The notes under the pieces were generated by a model. It searched no databases and was not told the origin of the DNA. It saw nothing but the letters and a program-made list of their open reading frames with translations. A stretch of 64,000 nucleotides of DNA from an uncultured Erwinia sp. (GTDB taxonomy: Bacteria > Pseudomonadota > Gammaproteobacteria > Enterobacterales > Enterobacteriaceae), in the NCBI GenBank assembly GCA_946221915.1, contig CAMIKG010000016.1:24040-88039 (forward strand), in the 5' to 3' direction. Shown here one piece after another: positions 25,288 to 34,639 of this stretch. Each line of letters begins with the position of its first letter. Within the stretch, counting starts at the first letter, position 1. The translations under genes were made by a program, and so were the position numbers.

Positions 25288-27107
25288 AACCCTTATTACG
25301 TCAGGCGGTGGAGAAACGGCTGCTGCGTGCACTGGACGTACAGTTTGCCCGTATGCTGGCAGATGAGTCGCAACCGGCGCTGATGCTGGCGGCGGCATGG
25401 GTCAGTGCGGAGGCCGGAGAAGGGCATGTCTGTCTGCCGCTGTCGCAGATGACGCCGGCGGCGCTGTTTGCCGGGCGTCATCCCGAGCTGGCGGCGGCGA
25501 TCTGGCAGGCCGCGGGTGCGCCGGAAGAGTGGCATAACCTGCTGTCCGGTAGTGAGGCGGTCAGTGATGGTTCGCTGGCAACGCCGTTAGTGCTGCAACA
25601 ACAGCGCCTGTACCTCAATCGTATGTGGCAGGCGGAAGGTCAGGTGGCGGCGTTTATTGCCGCGCCGTCTGCGGACGAACTGGCTGACGACACTGCGTTG
25701 CGCCGGGTACTGGATGAACTTTTTGGTCAGCAGCCGGAGGACTGGCAGAAAATTGCCGCTGCGGTGGCGATCACGCGCAAAATCGCGGTGATCTCCGGCG
25801 GACCGGGGACCGGGAAAACCACCACGGTGGCGAAGTTGCTGGCGGCGCTGATTCGCCTGACGCCGGGACCTTTACGTATTCAGCTGGCTGCACCTACCGG
25901 TAAAGCGGCGGCGCGCCTGACGGAATCGCTGGGCAAAGCGCTGCTCAGTCTGCAACTCAGTGCGGAAGAGCAGCAGAAATTCCCGGCGGAAGCTATCACG
26001 CTGCACCGCCTGCTCGGCGCGCAACCCGACAGCCAGCGCATGCGTTATCACGCTGCGAATCCGCTGCATCTCGATGTGCTGGTGGTGGATGAGGCATCAA
26101 TGGTGGATTTGCCGATGATGGCGCATCTCATCGCCGCGCTGCCGAAACAGGCGCGCGTGATATTTCTCGGCGACCGCGATCAGCTGGCTTCTGTGGAGGC
26201 CGGTGCGGTATTGGGCGATATCTGTCGTCTTGCGGAAACGGGCTACAGCACGGCCCGGGCGCAGCAGTTGTCATTACTCACCGGTTGCCCGCTGACGGGG
26301 CATGATGATGAGCAGGCGTCGGCGGTGCGTGACAGCATCTGCCTGCTGCGCAAAAGTTATCGCTTTGATGCCCAGTCAGGCATCGGTCAGCTGGCGCTGG
26401 CGGTTAATGATGGCGATGTGGCACGGGCTGACGCTGTATTTGGTTCGGGCTTTGCCGATATCGCGCGTTATCCTCTATCCAGTGCCGCGGATTATCAGCA
26501 GTTATTGCAGGATTGCGTTGCCGGCTACCAGCCTTATCTGCAACTGGTGCGGCAGCAGGTGGAAGCACAGCAGGTGATGGCGGCGTTTGCCCGTTATCAG
26601 CTGCTCTGCGCGCTGCGTGAAGGGCCGTTTGGCGTTGATGGCCTGAATGAGCGTATTGAGCAGGCGCTGCATCAGCGTGGATTGATTCAGCGTCCGCCCG
26701 CCGCCAGCGGCAAATGGTACGCCGGGCGTCCGGTGATGATTACGCGCAATGATCGTGCGCTGGGGCTGTTTAATGGCGATATTGGCATTGCGCTGGAGAG
26801 TGGCGAGGGGCTGAAGGTGTTCTTCCCGCTGCCGGACGGCACGATTAAAGCGGTGCAGCCGAGCCGTTTGCCACCGCACGATACTGCTTACGCGATGACG
26901 GTGCATAAATCGCAGGGATCGGAGTTTGAGCATACCTCGCTGGTGCTGCCGAACCATTTTCTGCCGGTGCTGACGCGTGAGCTGGTATATACCGCGATTA
27001 CGCGTGCGCGGGAGCGGCTAAGTCTGTATACCGATGAAGCGGTGTGGCGTCAGGCGGTGAGGGTGCGGACGCTGAGGCGCAGTGGATTACAGGAGAGGCT
27101 GGGCTGA
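25281..27107 (+). CDS. recD: RecBCD exonuclease V subunit RecD
   Basis: A 608-residue SF1B 5'-3' helicase, the same length as E. coli RecD. Walker A is ISGGPGTGKTTTVAK with Lys179; motif II is VLVVDEASMVDLPMM; motif VI is near VYTAITRARERLSLY. The ATG at 25281 overlaps the recB stop by 7 bp, so recD is translationally coupled to recB, which keeps subunits balanced. No terminator is visible after it; repeats start about 20 bp downstream. Confidence 0.97.
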   Translation: MLEPLLRQAVEKRLLRALDVQFARMLADESQPALMLAAAWVSAEAGEGHVCLPLSQMTPAALFAGRHPELAAAIWQAAGAPEEWHNLLSGSEAVSDGSLATPLVLQQQRLYLNRMWQAEGQVAAFIAAPSADELADDTALRRVLDELFGQQPEDWQKIAAAVAITRKIAVISGGPGTGKTTTVAKLLAALIRLTPGPLRIQLAAPTGKAAARLTESLGKALLSLQLSAEEQQKFPAEAITLHRLLGAQPDSQRMRYHAANPLHLDVLVVDEASMVDLPMMAHLIAALPKQARVIFLGDRDQLASVEAGAVLGDICRLAETGYSTARAQQLSLLTGCPLTGHDDEQASAVRDSICLLRKSYRFDAQSGIGQLALAVNDGDVARADAVFGSGFADIARYPLSSAADYQQLLQDCVAGYQPYLQLVRQQVEAQQVMAAFARYQLLCALREGPFGVDGLNERIEQALHQRGLIQRPPAASGKWYAGRPVMITRNDRALGLFNGDIGIALESGEGLKVFFPLPDGTIKAVQPSRLPPHDTAYAMTVHKSQGSEFEHTSLVLPNHFLPVLTRELVYTAITRARERLSLYTDEAVWRQAVRVRTLRRSGLQERLG

Positions 27108-27130
27108 GGCGCAGCCCGCGCAATTTTGGG

Positions 27131-27235
27131 CTGGAGCTTAGCTCATGGTTGGTTTTTTGTCTGGGTGACTGGAGTGGCAAGGTGACTGAAGTCGCTGGAG
27201 GCCGCTGGAGTTGACGTCGGGTAACTGGAGCTTAG
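27131..27235. repeat. Degenerate CTGGAG-rich direct repeats after recD
   Basis: The 11-mer CTGGAGCTTAG occurs at 27131-27141 and 27225-27235, with GGTGACTGGAG, GGTGACTGAAG and two CGCTGGAG words between. This is a decayed tandem array in the convergent recD-argA gap. The remainder of that 319-bp gap is the C-rich element at 27254-27364. Confidence 0.55.
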
Positions 27236-27253
27236 TTGTGCATCTGAACGGCT

Positions 27254-27364
27254 CCTTCCCCCACGGTGTGGGGGAAGGTTGGGATGGGGGAGCAAATGAC
27301 TCAGGCTCAGACTCGGAGTTGTGAATTCCCCCTCCCCAGCCCTCCCCCACGACGTGGGGGAGGG
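27254..27364. repeat. C-rich double-hairpin intergenic repeat, copy A
   Basis: Hairpin 1 is CCTTCCCCCAC (27254-27264) / GTGGGGGAAGG (27268-27278); hairpin 2 is CCCTCCCCCAC (27340-27350) / GTGGGGGAGGG (27354-27364). Between them are TTGGGATGGGGGAGCAAA and CCCCCTCCCC, which can pair with each other. The same arrangement recurs at 34503-34606. The element lies between convergent genes recD and argA. Confidence 0.85.
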
Positions 27365-27426
27365 GGCGGAAGTCCCTGCAAGCCTGTCAGCTTATCGTCT
27401 GTAAGAACCCAGACATCCCCAATGAT

Positions 27427-28755
27427 TTAAGTCAGATCCGCCATCAGCACTTTCGATTTCCGCTGATAGTTGTACATCTCTTTCTTTCTCTCCGGCAGCA
27501 GATCAACATCCACCGGCGTAAAGCCGCGTTCCTGGAACCAGTGAATGCTGCGCGTGGTCAGCACAAACAGTTTTTTCAGGCCTATCTGCCGCGCCTGTAG
27601 CGCGACGCGCTGCAGCAGCGCTTCACCGCGCGATGAGCTGCGGTAGTCCGGATGCACCGCCACGCAGGCCATTTCGCCAATCTGTTCTTCCGGGAACGGA
27701 TACAATGCCGCACAGGCGATGGTCAGATTGTCGCGCTCGATAATGGTGAACTTATCGATTTCCATCTCCAGCTGTTCGCGTGAACGGCGCACCAGAATGC
27801 CCTGTTGCTCCAGCGGACGGATCAGCTCCAGAATGCCGCCGATATCGTTAATCGTCGCGCGGCGGATCTGCTCTGCAGACTCCATGACTATCTGTGTACC
27901 GATACCATCGCGTGAGAACAGTTCCTGCAGCAGCGCGCCATCTTCCTGATAGCTGATTAAGTGGCTGCGGCGCACGCCGCTGCGGCAGGCGTTGACCGCG
28001 CCGCGCAGAAAACGCACGGTGCCAGAGTGGAAGTCGCCGCATTTTTCCAGGGCATCAATGCGCGCCTGCGCGTCGTTAGGGAACAGCTCAGAAACAATAT
28101 TGCCTTCATCATTGATCACGCCCTGTTCAGAACAGAAGCCAATCATTTTTTCCGCTTTCAGTTTGATCGCCAGCTGCGTCGCCACTTCTTCGGAAGTGAG
28201 GTTGAAGCTTTCGCCCGTCACCGAGACGGCTACCGGACCCATCAGCACAATCGCGCCGCTGTCGAGCTGGCGATGGATTGCCTCTTCATCAATCCGGCGA
28301 ATACGGCCGCTGTGGCAGTAGTCAACGCCGTCATCCACGCCCAGCGGCTGAGAAATAATAAAGTTGCCGCTGACCACATTAATATGCGCGCCCTGCAGAG
28401 GGGTGTTATTCAGGCTCATCGACAGACGGGCGGTGATATCGAGCTGCAGGCGGCCCGCCGCCTGCTTCACCAGCTCCAGCGACTGAGCGTCGGTGACGCG
28501 GGTATGCTTATGATAAACAGGTTCGAGCTGGTGTTCGGCCAGGCTGGCGTCAATCTGCGGACGCGCGCCATACACCACTACCAGGCGAATACCCAGGCTG
28601 TGCAGCAGGCCGATATCGTTGACGATGCTGGAGAAGTTTTCATGCTCAATCGCTTCACCGCCAAGCATGATGACAAACGTCTTACCCCGGTGCGCGTTGA
28701 TGTAGGGAACGGTGTGGCGAAAACCCTGAACCAGTTCGGTACTACGTTCCTTCAC
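27427..28755 (-). CDS. argA: N-acetylglutamate synthase ArgA
   Basis: A 442-residue enzyme (E. coli 443) that acetylates glutamate with acetyl-CoA, the first step of arginine synthesis. The N-terminal amino-acid-kinase-like domain (about 1-290), which binds arginine for feedback control, has TFVIMLGGEAIEHENFSS and VVVYGARPQID. The C-terminal GNAT domain has EIGEMACVAVHP-like and YRSSSRGEALLQRV motifs. I chose GTG at 28755 (KERSTELVQGF) because AGAGGG precedes it by seven bases; the ATG at 28773 has no ribosome site. Tandem ARG boxes overlap the leader. Confidence 0.95.
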   Translation of the reverse strand: MKERSTELVQGFRHTVPYINAHRGKTFVIMLGGEAIEHENFSSIVNDIGLLHSLGIRLVVVYGARPQIDASLAEHQLEPVYHKHTRVTDAQSLELVKQAAGRLQLDITARLSMSLNNTPLQGAHINVVSGNFIISQPLGVDDGVDYCHSGRIRRIDEEAIHRQLDSGAIVLMGPVAVSVTGESFNLTSEEVATQLAIKLKAEKMIGFCSEQGVINDEGNIVSELFPNDAQARIDALEKCGDFHSGTVRFLRGAVNACRSGVRRSHLISYQEDGALLQELFSRDGIGTQIVMESAEQIRRATINDIGGILELIRPLEQQGILVRRSREQLEMEIDKFTIIERDNLTIACAALYPFPEEQIGEMACVAVHPDYRSSSRGEALLQRVALQARQIGLKKLFVLTTRSIHWFQERGFTPVDVDLLPERKKEMYNYQRKSKVLMADLT

Positions 28756-28766
28756 GGCAAACCCTC

Positions 28767-28805
28767 TTTGCATGTTTATTCGAAATTTTTGTATTTTTAT
28801 TCTTT
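28767..28805 (-). promoter_or_regulatory. Tandem ARG boxes (ArgR operator) of argA
   Basis: Two 18-bp boxes separated by 3 bp: TTTGCATGTTTATTCGAA (28767-28784) and TTTGTATTTTTATTCTTT (28788-28805). Against the ARG-box consensus WNTGAATWWWWATTCANW they have about three and two mismatches. The 3-bp gap is the usual spacing for hexameric ArgR. They overlap the leader just upstream of the argA start, so arginine repression is expected. Confidence 0.8.
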
Positions 28806-28987
28806 TCTGGCGCGCGATGCAAGAGGCAATTTTCCTTAGTTATCACCAGCTACGCCGCTTTGCTCCATCTAATTCTCTGCATTTATTCGCTTTTTCCGGA
28901 TGACAGCCCGCCATGGATTAGTTAAAGTTTTCGCCATATTTTTTATTTTGGCTGTTTTTTAGACACACCACAGTTAACTGGAGCGGC

Positions 28988-30235
28988 ATGTCCGAATCAA
29001 ACTCATTCCTCAGTCGTCGCCGATTGTTAAAAAGCGCCGGTGCGGTTTGGTTGCTTAGTGTCAGTCAGATTGGTATGGCTGCCAGCAGCCATGTGGTCGC
29101 CGTGCGTATCTGGCCCTCATCAACTTACTCGCGCTTAACGCTGGAATCGAATGTTCCGCTGAAATATAAGCAGTTCACCCTCGGCAACCCGAACCGGCTG
29201 GTGATCGATATTGAAAACATCCACCTCAATCATGTGCTGAAAGGGGTGGGCGAGCTGGTGCTGAATAACGATCCCTATATTAAAAATGCCCGCGTCGGTC
29301 AGTTCGACCAGCAGACGGTACGTCTGGTGCTGGAACTGAAACAGCCCGTTGCGCCGCGTATCTTCACGCTTGATCCGGTGGCCGGGATTAAAAACCGTCT
29401 GGTGGTCGATCTCTATCCGGCGAATGCGCGTCAGGAAGAGGATGATCCGCTGCTGGCATTGCTGGAAGATTACAACAAGGGTGACCTGGAGCGCTCGCAA
29501 CCGGCTGAAGCCCCACTGCCGGGGAAAGCGGGGCGCGACCGGCCGATTGTGATTATGCTTGACCCCGGGCACGGCGGTGAAGACCCTGGTGCGATTGGCA
29601 AGCACAAGACGCGTGAGAAAGATATTGTGCTGAGCATTGCCCGACGTCTGAAGGCGATGATCGACAGGCAGCCAAATATGCGCGCCTATATGACGCGCAA
29701 TGAAGATGTGTTTATTCCGCTGAAAGTGCGGGTGGCGAAAGCGCGTAAACAGCGCGCCGATCTGTTTATTTCGATTCACGCCGATGCTTTCACTAATCGT
29801 GCCGCACGCGGATCGTCAGTGTTTGCCCTGTCGACGAAAGGCGCGACGTCCACAGCGGCACGTTTTCTGGCGCAAACCCAGAACGAATCGGATCTGATTG
29901 GTGGCGTCAGCCGCAGCGGCGATCGCTATCTCGACCACACGATGTTCGATATGGTGCAGAGTCTGACGATCAATGACAGCCTGAAGTTTGGCAAAGAGGT
30001 GCTGACGCGTCTCGGCAGGGTCAATCATCTTCATAAACGTTCTGTCGACCAGGCGGGCTTTGCGGTGCTGAAAGCGCCGGATATTCCGTCGATTCTGGTG
30101 GAAACCGCCTTTATCAGTAATCTGGAAGAGGAGCGTAAATTACGCACCAGCGCTTTCCAGCAAAAGGTGGCCGAGTCGATTCTGGCGGGGATTAAGGCGT
30201 ATTTCGCTAATGGCGCGGCGATTGCCGGAAAATAG
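28988..30235 (+). CDS. amiC: N-acetylmuramoyl-L-alanine amidase AmiC
   Basis: A 415-residue periplasmic zinc amidase (E. coli 417) that cuts the peptide from muramic acid at the division septum. The N-terminus has a twin-arginine signal (SRRRLLKSAGAVWLLSV), so it is folded before export. An AMIN domain (about 35-150) targets the septal ring; the amidase_3 domain starts at IVIMLDPGHGGEDPGAIG (about 190) and carries its zinc ligands there and in SIHADAF. A regulatory helix between them is opened by NlpD in E. coli. It is divergent from argA, as in E. coli. Confidence 0.96.
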   Translation: MSESNSFLSRRRLLKSAGAVWLLSVSQIGMAASSHVVAVRIWPSSTYSRLTLESNVPLKYKQFTLGNPNRLVIDIENIHLNHVLKGVGELVLNNDPYIKNARVGQFDQQTVRLVLELKQPVAPRIFTLDPVAGIKNRLVVDLYPANARQEEDDPLLALLEDYNKGDLERSQPAEAPLPGKAGRDRPIVIMLDPGHGGEDPGAIGKHKTREKDIVLSIARRLKAMIDRQPNMRAYMTRNEDVFIPLKVRVAKARKQRADLFISIHADAFTNRAARGSSVFALSTKGATSTAARFLAQTQNESDLIGGVSRSGDRYLDHTMFDMVQSLTINDSLKFGKEVLTRLGRVNHLHKRSVDQAGFAVLKAPDIPSILVETAFISNLEEERKLRTSAFQQKVAESILAGIKAYFANGAAIAGK

Positions 30236-30818
30236 CGCGTAAATAAGTCCCCTCTTTCAATTAATGGAAGAGGGGAAAACAAAAGCGGGTGATTTGGCTG
30301 AACCCCTGCAATACAAGCCTAACTTCTCCGATATCCTGCTCCGGCCACGATTAGACTAACCTGCATCAGCTGTTCTCCCCCTCATGGTAGTGATTTACCG
30401 TTGCTTGTGTGGAAATGTCTTACCGTGCCATTCCTCTGCTTATGAATAATTCTGTGTTACTTCGCTGTTAATGTTTTGAGATCTCGCTGCCGATATTAGT
30501 CGATGAGTTTGATTATCATTGATTCAATGTGCTAATGATTTAAGACGCTCTGGCTGCGGAGGTGTGATTAGCCACTGGCGTCAGATTTTGCGTGAGAAAA
30601 CCTGCGTCAGGACTGATTTGAGATTGGTGTCGTTAAGCTGCAAATTCCCATGCAGTAAGGCTGTATGGCCTTTTCACCTCCATGATATACCTCTGTCAAA
30701 AGCACTATTTAGTGAGCTGGATATATACCATCACATCTGCGGGAACGAAGCAGTTAACAACATAGCCCGTTATTTTATAACACTATTATTTATATTTAAC
30801 ACAGCAAAGGAGTATGGC
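30236..30818. other. Long AT-rich gap between amiC and orphan gene
   Basis: This 583-bp stretch holds a hairpin right after amiC, CCCCTCTTTC (30249-30258) / GGAAGAGGGG (30266-30275), without a U-tract. The frame of the orphan gene stays open through it from 30519, but there is no ribosome site or recognisable protein before 30819. I see no RNA gene or insertion sequence in it. Confidence 0.5.
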
Positions 30819-31673
30819 ATGGGTATTGAGTTCAAGTTGAAGGTGTACAACTATTCGGATAAGACCATCGATTTTGTAGTGAAGAACTGTCAGTGTGTTT
30901 ACATCCCTGCCAAAGGCAGGATACAGGTGCCTCCACGTCAGTGGGGAGAATTCGATGTGCTGGAAATTAGTGACAAATTTTGGAACCTCTGCTTCACAGG
31001 TAAAAGCAAATTTGTAATCACGGCTTTTTTGGGTAACTTGCAGCTGGGGAATACGACGTATCGTGTAGAGCAGCGACAAAAGATCAGATTCTATGGCACT
31101 GGAGTTCCCGTCGGTTCAGGATTTTCAGGACCGAGTGTTGAGAGGCTTGCGTTTACGCGCACTGAGTCCTACCGAGACCTCTTTTTCAACGCAAGAGGGA
31201 TCTATATCGACAATTCACTTAAGGAATACGCCCAGGGGGGCGCAGCGGCAATTGATGCCAGTCCGCCGACTATGCTGGTCAATAGCAATGAGCAATTTTC
31301 AAGCGAGATTGATGATGACGCACTAGCAAGTATCTTCAGTCGTGTCGTTGAAGTGGCAACACTAGGTAAATCAGTTTATGACGCGGCACAGCCTGCTGAC
31401 TATGGTAAGAAGGATGCTGCATCTGATTTGAAAGTCGCTTACAACGAACTAAAAAACCTCGGCGCAGGTTACTTCAATGCATATCGTACAGCTGTGCTCG
31501 AGGAAGATGAACTTACGCTTCATGCCTTTGAGTGGCCTGGCGTTCCCTCATTTCACCTGGTATTCAGCGACTCGCTCGAAAATTCCGAGGATATTATGAG
31601 TGGAAATTTCGTGATGCCACCTCCTCCTGGAGAAGACAATACTTTTTATAGTAACGTCCTGCACCTGAAGTAA
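30819..31673 (+). CDS. Orphan protein of unknown function next to tRNA genes
   Basis: A 284-residue protein that I do not recognise. The ATG at 30819 follows AAGGAG at six bases; an in-frame extension to 30519 lacks a ribosome site. There is no signal peptide or membrane segment. Residues 1-90 look beta-rich (GIEFKLKVYNYSDKTIDFVV, then KFVITAFLGNLQLGN), suggesting a small barrel or lectin-like fold; residues about 135-230 look helical (DDALASIFSRVVEVATLGKS), and the C-terminus contains GNFVMPPPPGEDN. Base composition is more AT-rich than its neighbours. It is absent from the equivalent E. coli interval and lies beside tRNA genes, both consistent with horizontal transfer. Confidence 0.65.
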   Translation: MGIEFKLKVYNYSDKTIDFVVKNCQCVYIPAKGRIQVPPRQWGEFDVLEISDKFWNLCFTGKSKFVITAFLGNLQLGNTTYRVEQRQKIRFYGTGVPVGSGFSGPSVERLAFTRTESYRDLFFNARGIYIDNSLKEYAQGGAAAIDASPPTMLVNSNEQFSSEIDDDALASIFSRVVEVATLGKSVYDAAQPADYGKKDAASDLKVAYNELKNLGAGYFNAYRTAVLEEDELTLHAFEWPGVPSFHLVFSDSLENSEDIMSGNFVMPPPPGEDNTFYSNVLHLK

Positions 31674-31880
31674 TATCTGGGATTGCCGAGGCTGTTGAGC
31701 TATATCCTGTCAAGATTATCTTCGGGAAGGTTTATTGGTCTTTAACTTATTCCGCTGGTGACAGGCCTGACTGGCGGAATTTCCAGCGTTCACAGTCGCA
31801 GTGGCGATAAGATATAAAGCGTTCCCATCAACGGGAGGCAGGTGAGCAGGGCAGGAGTGGACTTTACAAACGCCAGAAAC

Positions 31881-31905
31881 AAAAAAACACCCTTTCAGGT
31901 GCTTT
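31881..31905 (-). terminator. Terminator of the tRNA-Met operon
   Basis: On the minus strand, a short hairpin (CACC TGAAAG GGTG) is followed by seven T residues, about 10-30 bp after the CCA end of the tRNA at 31913. It ends the tRNA transcript. Confidence 0.65.
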
Positions 31906-31912
31906 AAAGTGT

Positions 31913-31989
<77 letters not shown>

Positions 31990-32050
31990 TCCGTCTGACT
32001 GTCGCTTCCGTCACGACAGCTTACTGCTTGTTTCTCTTACACGAAGAGAT

Positions 32051-32127
<77 letters not shown>

Positions 32128-32333
32128 TCCGTGGATGCGCACTATACTCTCCGCTGATTTTGTTGCAACCCTTTTTTGCAAGAAAACAGGGTAAATGCCG
32201 CTGGTTGGCGATTTTATCCCCCATATGCTGTTTTGTTGCACAATTATCGTGTCTCTTTTTTTCCCGACGCATTTCAATCTGATGGCGGCTTTGTTAGGCT
32301 GCGCTGAAATGCGTGGCGAGGTGAAAGAACACA

Positions 32334-33479
32334 ATGAAAGGATGTTGGGCGAAGTACGCAATGACCGGCACGCTTCTGGCGCTGCTGGCGGGATGTTCCT
32401 CAAAACCGACCGATCGCGGGCAACAATATATAGATGGCAAACTGGAACAGCCGCTGGCGCTGGTGAATCAGCCCAACGCCAAAGGGCGACCGGTGAATGG
32501 CAAAGATTTCTCCGACCAGGTCGGCCAGATCAGAGCGTCGTCGCCAGGACTCTATAACAACCAGAACAGCACCTATGGCGCGATTGAGAGCTGGTTGCTG
32601 GCTGGCGGTGATACACGCCAGCTGCGCCAGTTTGGCCTCGATGCTTTCCAGATGGAAGGCACCGACAACTATGGCAACGTGCAGTTTACCGGTTACTACA
32701 CGCCGGTCATTCAGGCGCGCTATACCCGCCAGGGCGAATTCCAGTATCCGCTGTATCGTATGCCGCCGCGCGCTAAGGGCCGTAAGCTGCCGAGCCGTGC
32801 AGAGATCTACAGTGGTGCGCTGGATGAGCGTTATGTCATCGGCTACAGCAACTCGCTGATCGATAACTTTATGATGGATGTGCAGGGCAGCGGTTATGTT
32901 GATTTCGGTGACGGTCGCCCGCTGATGTTCTTTGGTTACGGCGGTAAGAATGGCCACGGTTATCACAGCATCGGTAAAACCCTGATCGATCGCGGCGAAG
33001 TGAAGCGCGAAGATATGTCGATGCAGGCGATCCGTAAATGGGCCGACGAACACAGCGCCTGGGAAGTGCGTGAATTACTGGAAACCAATCCGTCATTCGT
33101 GTTCTTTAAACCGGAAAACTTTGCGCCGGTACGCGGCGCCAGCGCAGTGCCGTTGGTGGCGAAGGCTTCAGTCGCGGCTGACCGCTCGCTGATCCCGCCG
33201 GGGACGGCACTGCTGGCCGAAGTGCCGCTGCTGGATAATAACGGTAAATTTACCGGTAAATATGAGATGCGCATTATGGTGGCGCTGGATGTCGGCGGCG
33301 CGATTAAGGGCCAGCATTTCGATATCTATCAGGGCATTGGCCATGATGCTGGTCATATGGCGGGCTTCTTTAACCATTATGGCCGCGTCTGGGTGCTGCG
33401 CAGCGCACCTGGCACGGGGCTGTTCACCAGTAACCAGAACGGCAATAATGGTTCAATGCTGGCCAGCGTTAACCAGTAA
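32334..33479 (+). CDS. mltA: Membrane-bound lytic transglycosylase A
   Basis: A 381-residue outer-membrane lipoprotein (E. coli 365). The signal ends at LLALLAGCSSKP with Cys21 as lipidated residue. The MltA domain has QFTGYYTPVIQARYTRQGEF (near residue 120-140) and the 3D domain near the C-terminus has ALDVGGAIKGQHFDIYQGIG, with the catalytic Asp in HFD. The enzyme cleaves the glycan strand and leaves 1,6-anhydromuramic acid. The last 15 residues (FTSNQNGNNGSMLASVNQ region) extend past the E. coli end. The ATG at 32334 fits E. coli MKGRWVKY. Confidence 0.96.
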   Translation: MKGCWAKYAMTGTLLALLAGCSSKPTDRGQQYIDGKLEQPLALVNQPNAKGRPVNGKDFSDQVGQIRASSPGLYNNQNSTYGAIESWLLAGGDTRQLRQFGLDAFQMEGTDNYGNVQFTGYYTPVIQARYTRQGEFQYPLYRMPPRAKGRKLPSRAEIYSGALDERYVIGYSNSLIDNFMMDVQGSGYVDFGDGRPLMFFGYGGKNGHGYHSIGKTLIDRGEVKREDMSMQAIRKWADEHSAWEVRELLETNPSFVFFKPENFAPVRGASAVPLVAKASVAADRSLIPPGTALLAEVPLLDNNGKFTGKYEMRIMVALDVGGAIKGQHFDIYQGIGHDAGHMAGFFNHYGRVWVLRSAPGTGLFTSNQNGNNGSMLASVNQ

Positions 33480-33550
33480 AATGGCATCCCTGCTGCGGGT
33501 CAGCTCTGGCCCGCAGTAGCGTGTTATCGCGATTAATTCAGGATATCTCA

Positions 33551-34354
33551 ATGACTTCTCTTTCCGACGCCTGGCGGCAACGCTTTGGCGGCACGGCGCG
33601 TCTTTATGGTCAGGATGCGCTGCAGTTATTTGCTCAGGCGCATATTTGCGTGATTGGTATTGGTGGTGTGGGTTCGTGGGCTGCAGAAGCGCTGGCGCGT
33701 ACCGGTATCGGTGCGATTACCCTGATCGATATGGACGATGTCTGTGTCACTAACACCAACCGTCAGGTGCATGCGCTGCGCGACAATGTCGGCAAAGCGA
33801 AAACCGAGGTGATGGCGGAGCGTATTCTGGCGATTAATCCCGAGTGCCGGGTGACCTGCGTCGATGATTTTATTACCGCTGATAATATCGCCGAACTGAT
33901 TAGCGCCGATTTTAGCTATGTGATTGATGCGATCGACAGTGTACGGCCAAAAGCGGCACTGCTGTCATGGTGCCGTCGCCATAAGATCCCGCTGGTGACC
34001 ACGGGCGGCGCGGGCGGTCAGATCGATCCCACGCAGATCCAGGTCGCCGATCTGGCGAAAACGATCCAGGACCCGCTGGCCGCTAAACTGCGTGAACGGC
34101 TGAAGCAGGATTTCGGCGTGGTGAAAAACAGCAAGGGGAAACTGGGCATCGACTGCGTCTTTTCTACCGAAGCGCTGGTTTATCCGCAGCCGGATGGCAC
34201 GGTGTGCGCCTCGCGCAGCACGGCGGAAGGACCAAAACGGATGGATTGCGCCGCTGGGTTCGGCGCAGCCACGATGGTGACGGCGACCTTTGGTTTTATT
34301 GCCGTGTCCCATGCGCTGAAAAAGATGATGGCGAAGGCGGCGCGCCAGCAATAA
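33551..34354 (+). CDS. tcdA: tRNA threonylcarbamoyladenosine dehydratase TcdA
   Basis: A 267-residue E1-like enzyme (E. coli TcdA/CsdL 268). It uses ATP to cyclise t6A37 to ct6A in tRNAs reading ANN codons. The Rossmann ATP site is VIGIGGVGSWAAEALARTGI (about residues 34-53), followed by LIDMDDVCVTNTNRQ. The C-terminal membrane-associated helix is SHALKKMMAKA. In E. coli it receives help from the CsdA-CsdE sulfur relay, whose genes are just downstream on the other strand. The ATG at 33551 follows CAGGA. Confidence 0.96.
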   Translation: MTSLSDAWRQRFGGTARLYGQDALQLFAQAHICVIGIGGVGSWAAEALARTGIGAITLIDMDDVCVTNTNRQVHALRDNVGKAKTEVMAERILAINPECRVTCVDDFITADNIAELISADFSYVIDAIDSVRPKAALLSWCRRHKIPLVTTGGAGGQIDPTQIQVADLAKTIQDPLAAKLRERLKQDFGVVKNSKGKLGIDCVFSTEALVYPQPDGTVCASRSTAEGPKRMDCAAGFGAATMVTATFGFIAVSHALKKMMAKAARQQ

Positions 34355-34359
34355 GTCGT

Positions 34360-34500
34360 GACTGGCTCCGGCATGGCAAATTTGCACGAGCGACTCGTGC
34401 GCCTGAGTCAGGCAGATGCGCCCGGACTGGTTTTTGTCTGAGGCAGGCAAATATGCACAGACTGGTTTTTCACCTGAGCCTGGCATATGTGCCCGGACTG
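34360..34500. repeat. Degenerate 32-36-bp tandem array after tcdA
   Basis: Four decayed units start with GACTSG at 34360, 34392, 34425 and 34460, and a fifth GACTG begins at 34496. Units 3 and 4 share GACTGGTTTTT and a CTGAG...GGCA core. The array runs directly into the C-rich element at 34503. The CCTGAG / GGCA / CGRACT words resemble those of the exact 32-bp array at 47366. Confidence 0.6.
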
Positions 34501-34502
34501 CT

Positions 34503-34606
34503 CCTTCCCCCGCGAGGCGGGGGAAGGCTGGGATGGGGGAGCAAACGACTCAGTCCGGTGACTGTAGCTCCCCCTCCCTAACCCTCCCCCATTTTATGGG
34601 GGAGGG
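34503..34606. repeat. C-rich double-hairpin intergenic repeat, copy B
   Basis: Hairpin 1 is CCTTCCCCCGC (34503-34513) / GCGGGGGAAGG (34517-34527). Hairpin 2 is CCCTCCCCCAT (34582-34592) / ATGGGGGAGGG (34596-34606), followed by GATC as at 3585. The middle GGGATGGGGGAGCAAACGAC and the later CTCCCCCTCCC correspond to copy A. Confidence 0.85.
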
Positions 34607-34639
34607 GATCCGATTAGTGATGCCTGCGGGTTGATAGCT

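Noticed and set aside
30249..30275. Rho-independent terminator after amiC
   Set aside because: The stem is good but neither strand has a U-tract, so I list it only as a hairpin.
30519..30818. N-terminal extension of the orphan gene
   Set aside because: Open in frame but with no ribosome site, Cys-rich and without protein-like composition; the start at 30819 has AAGGAG at correct spacing.
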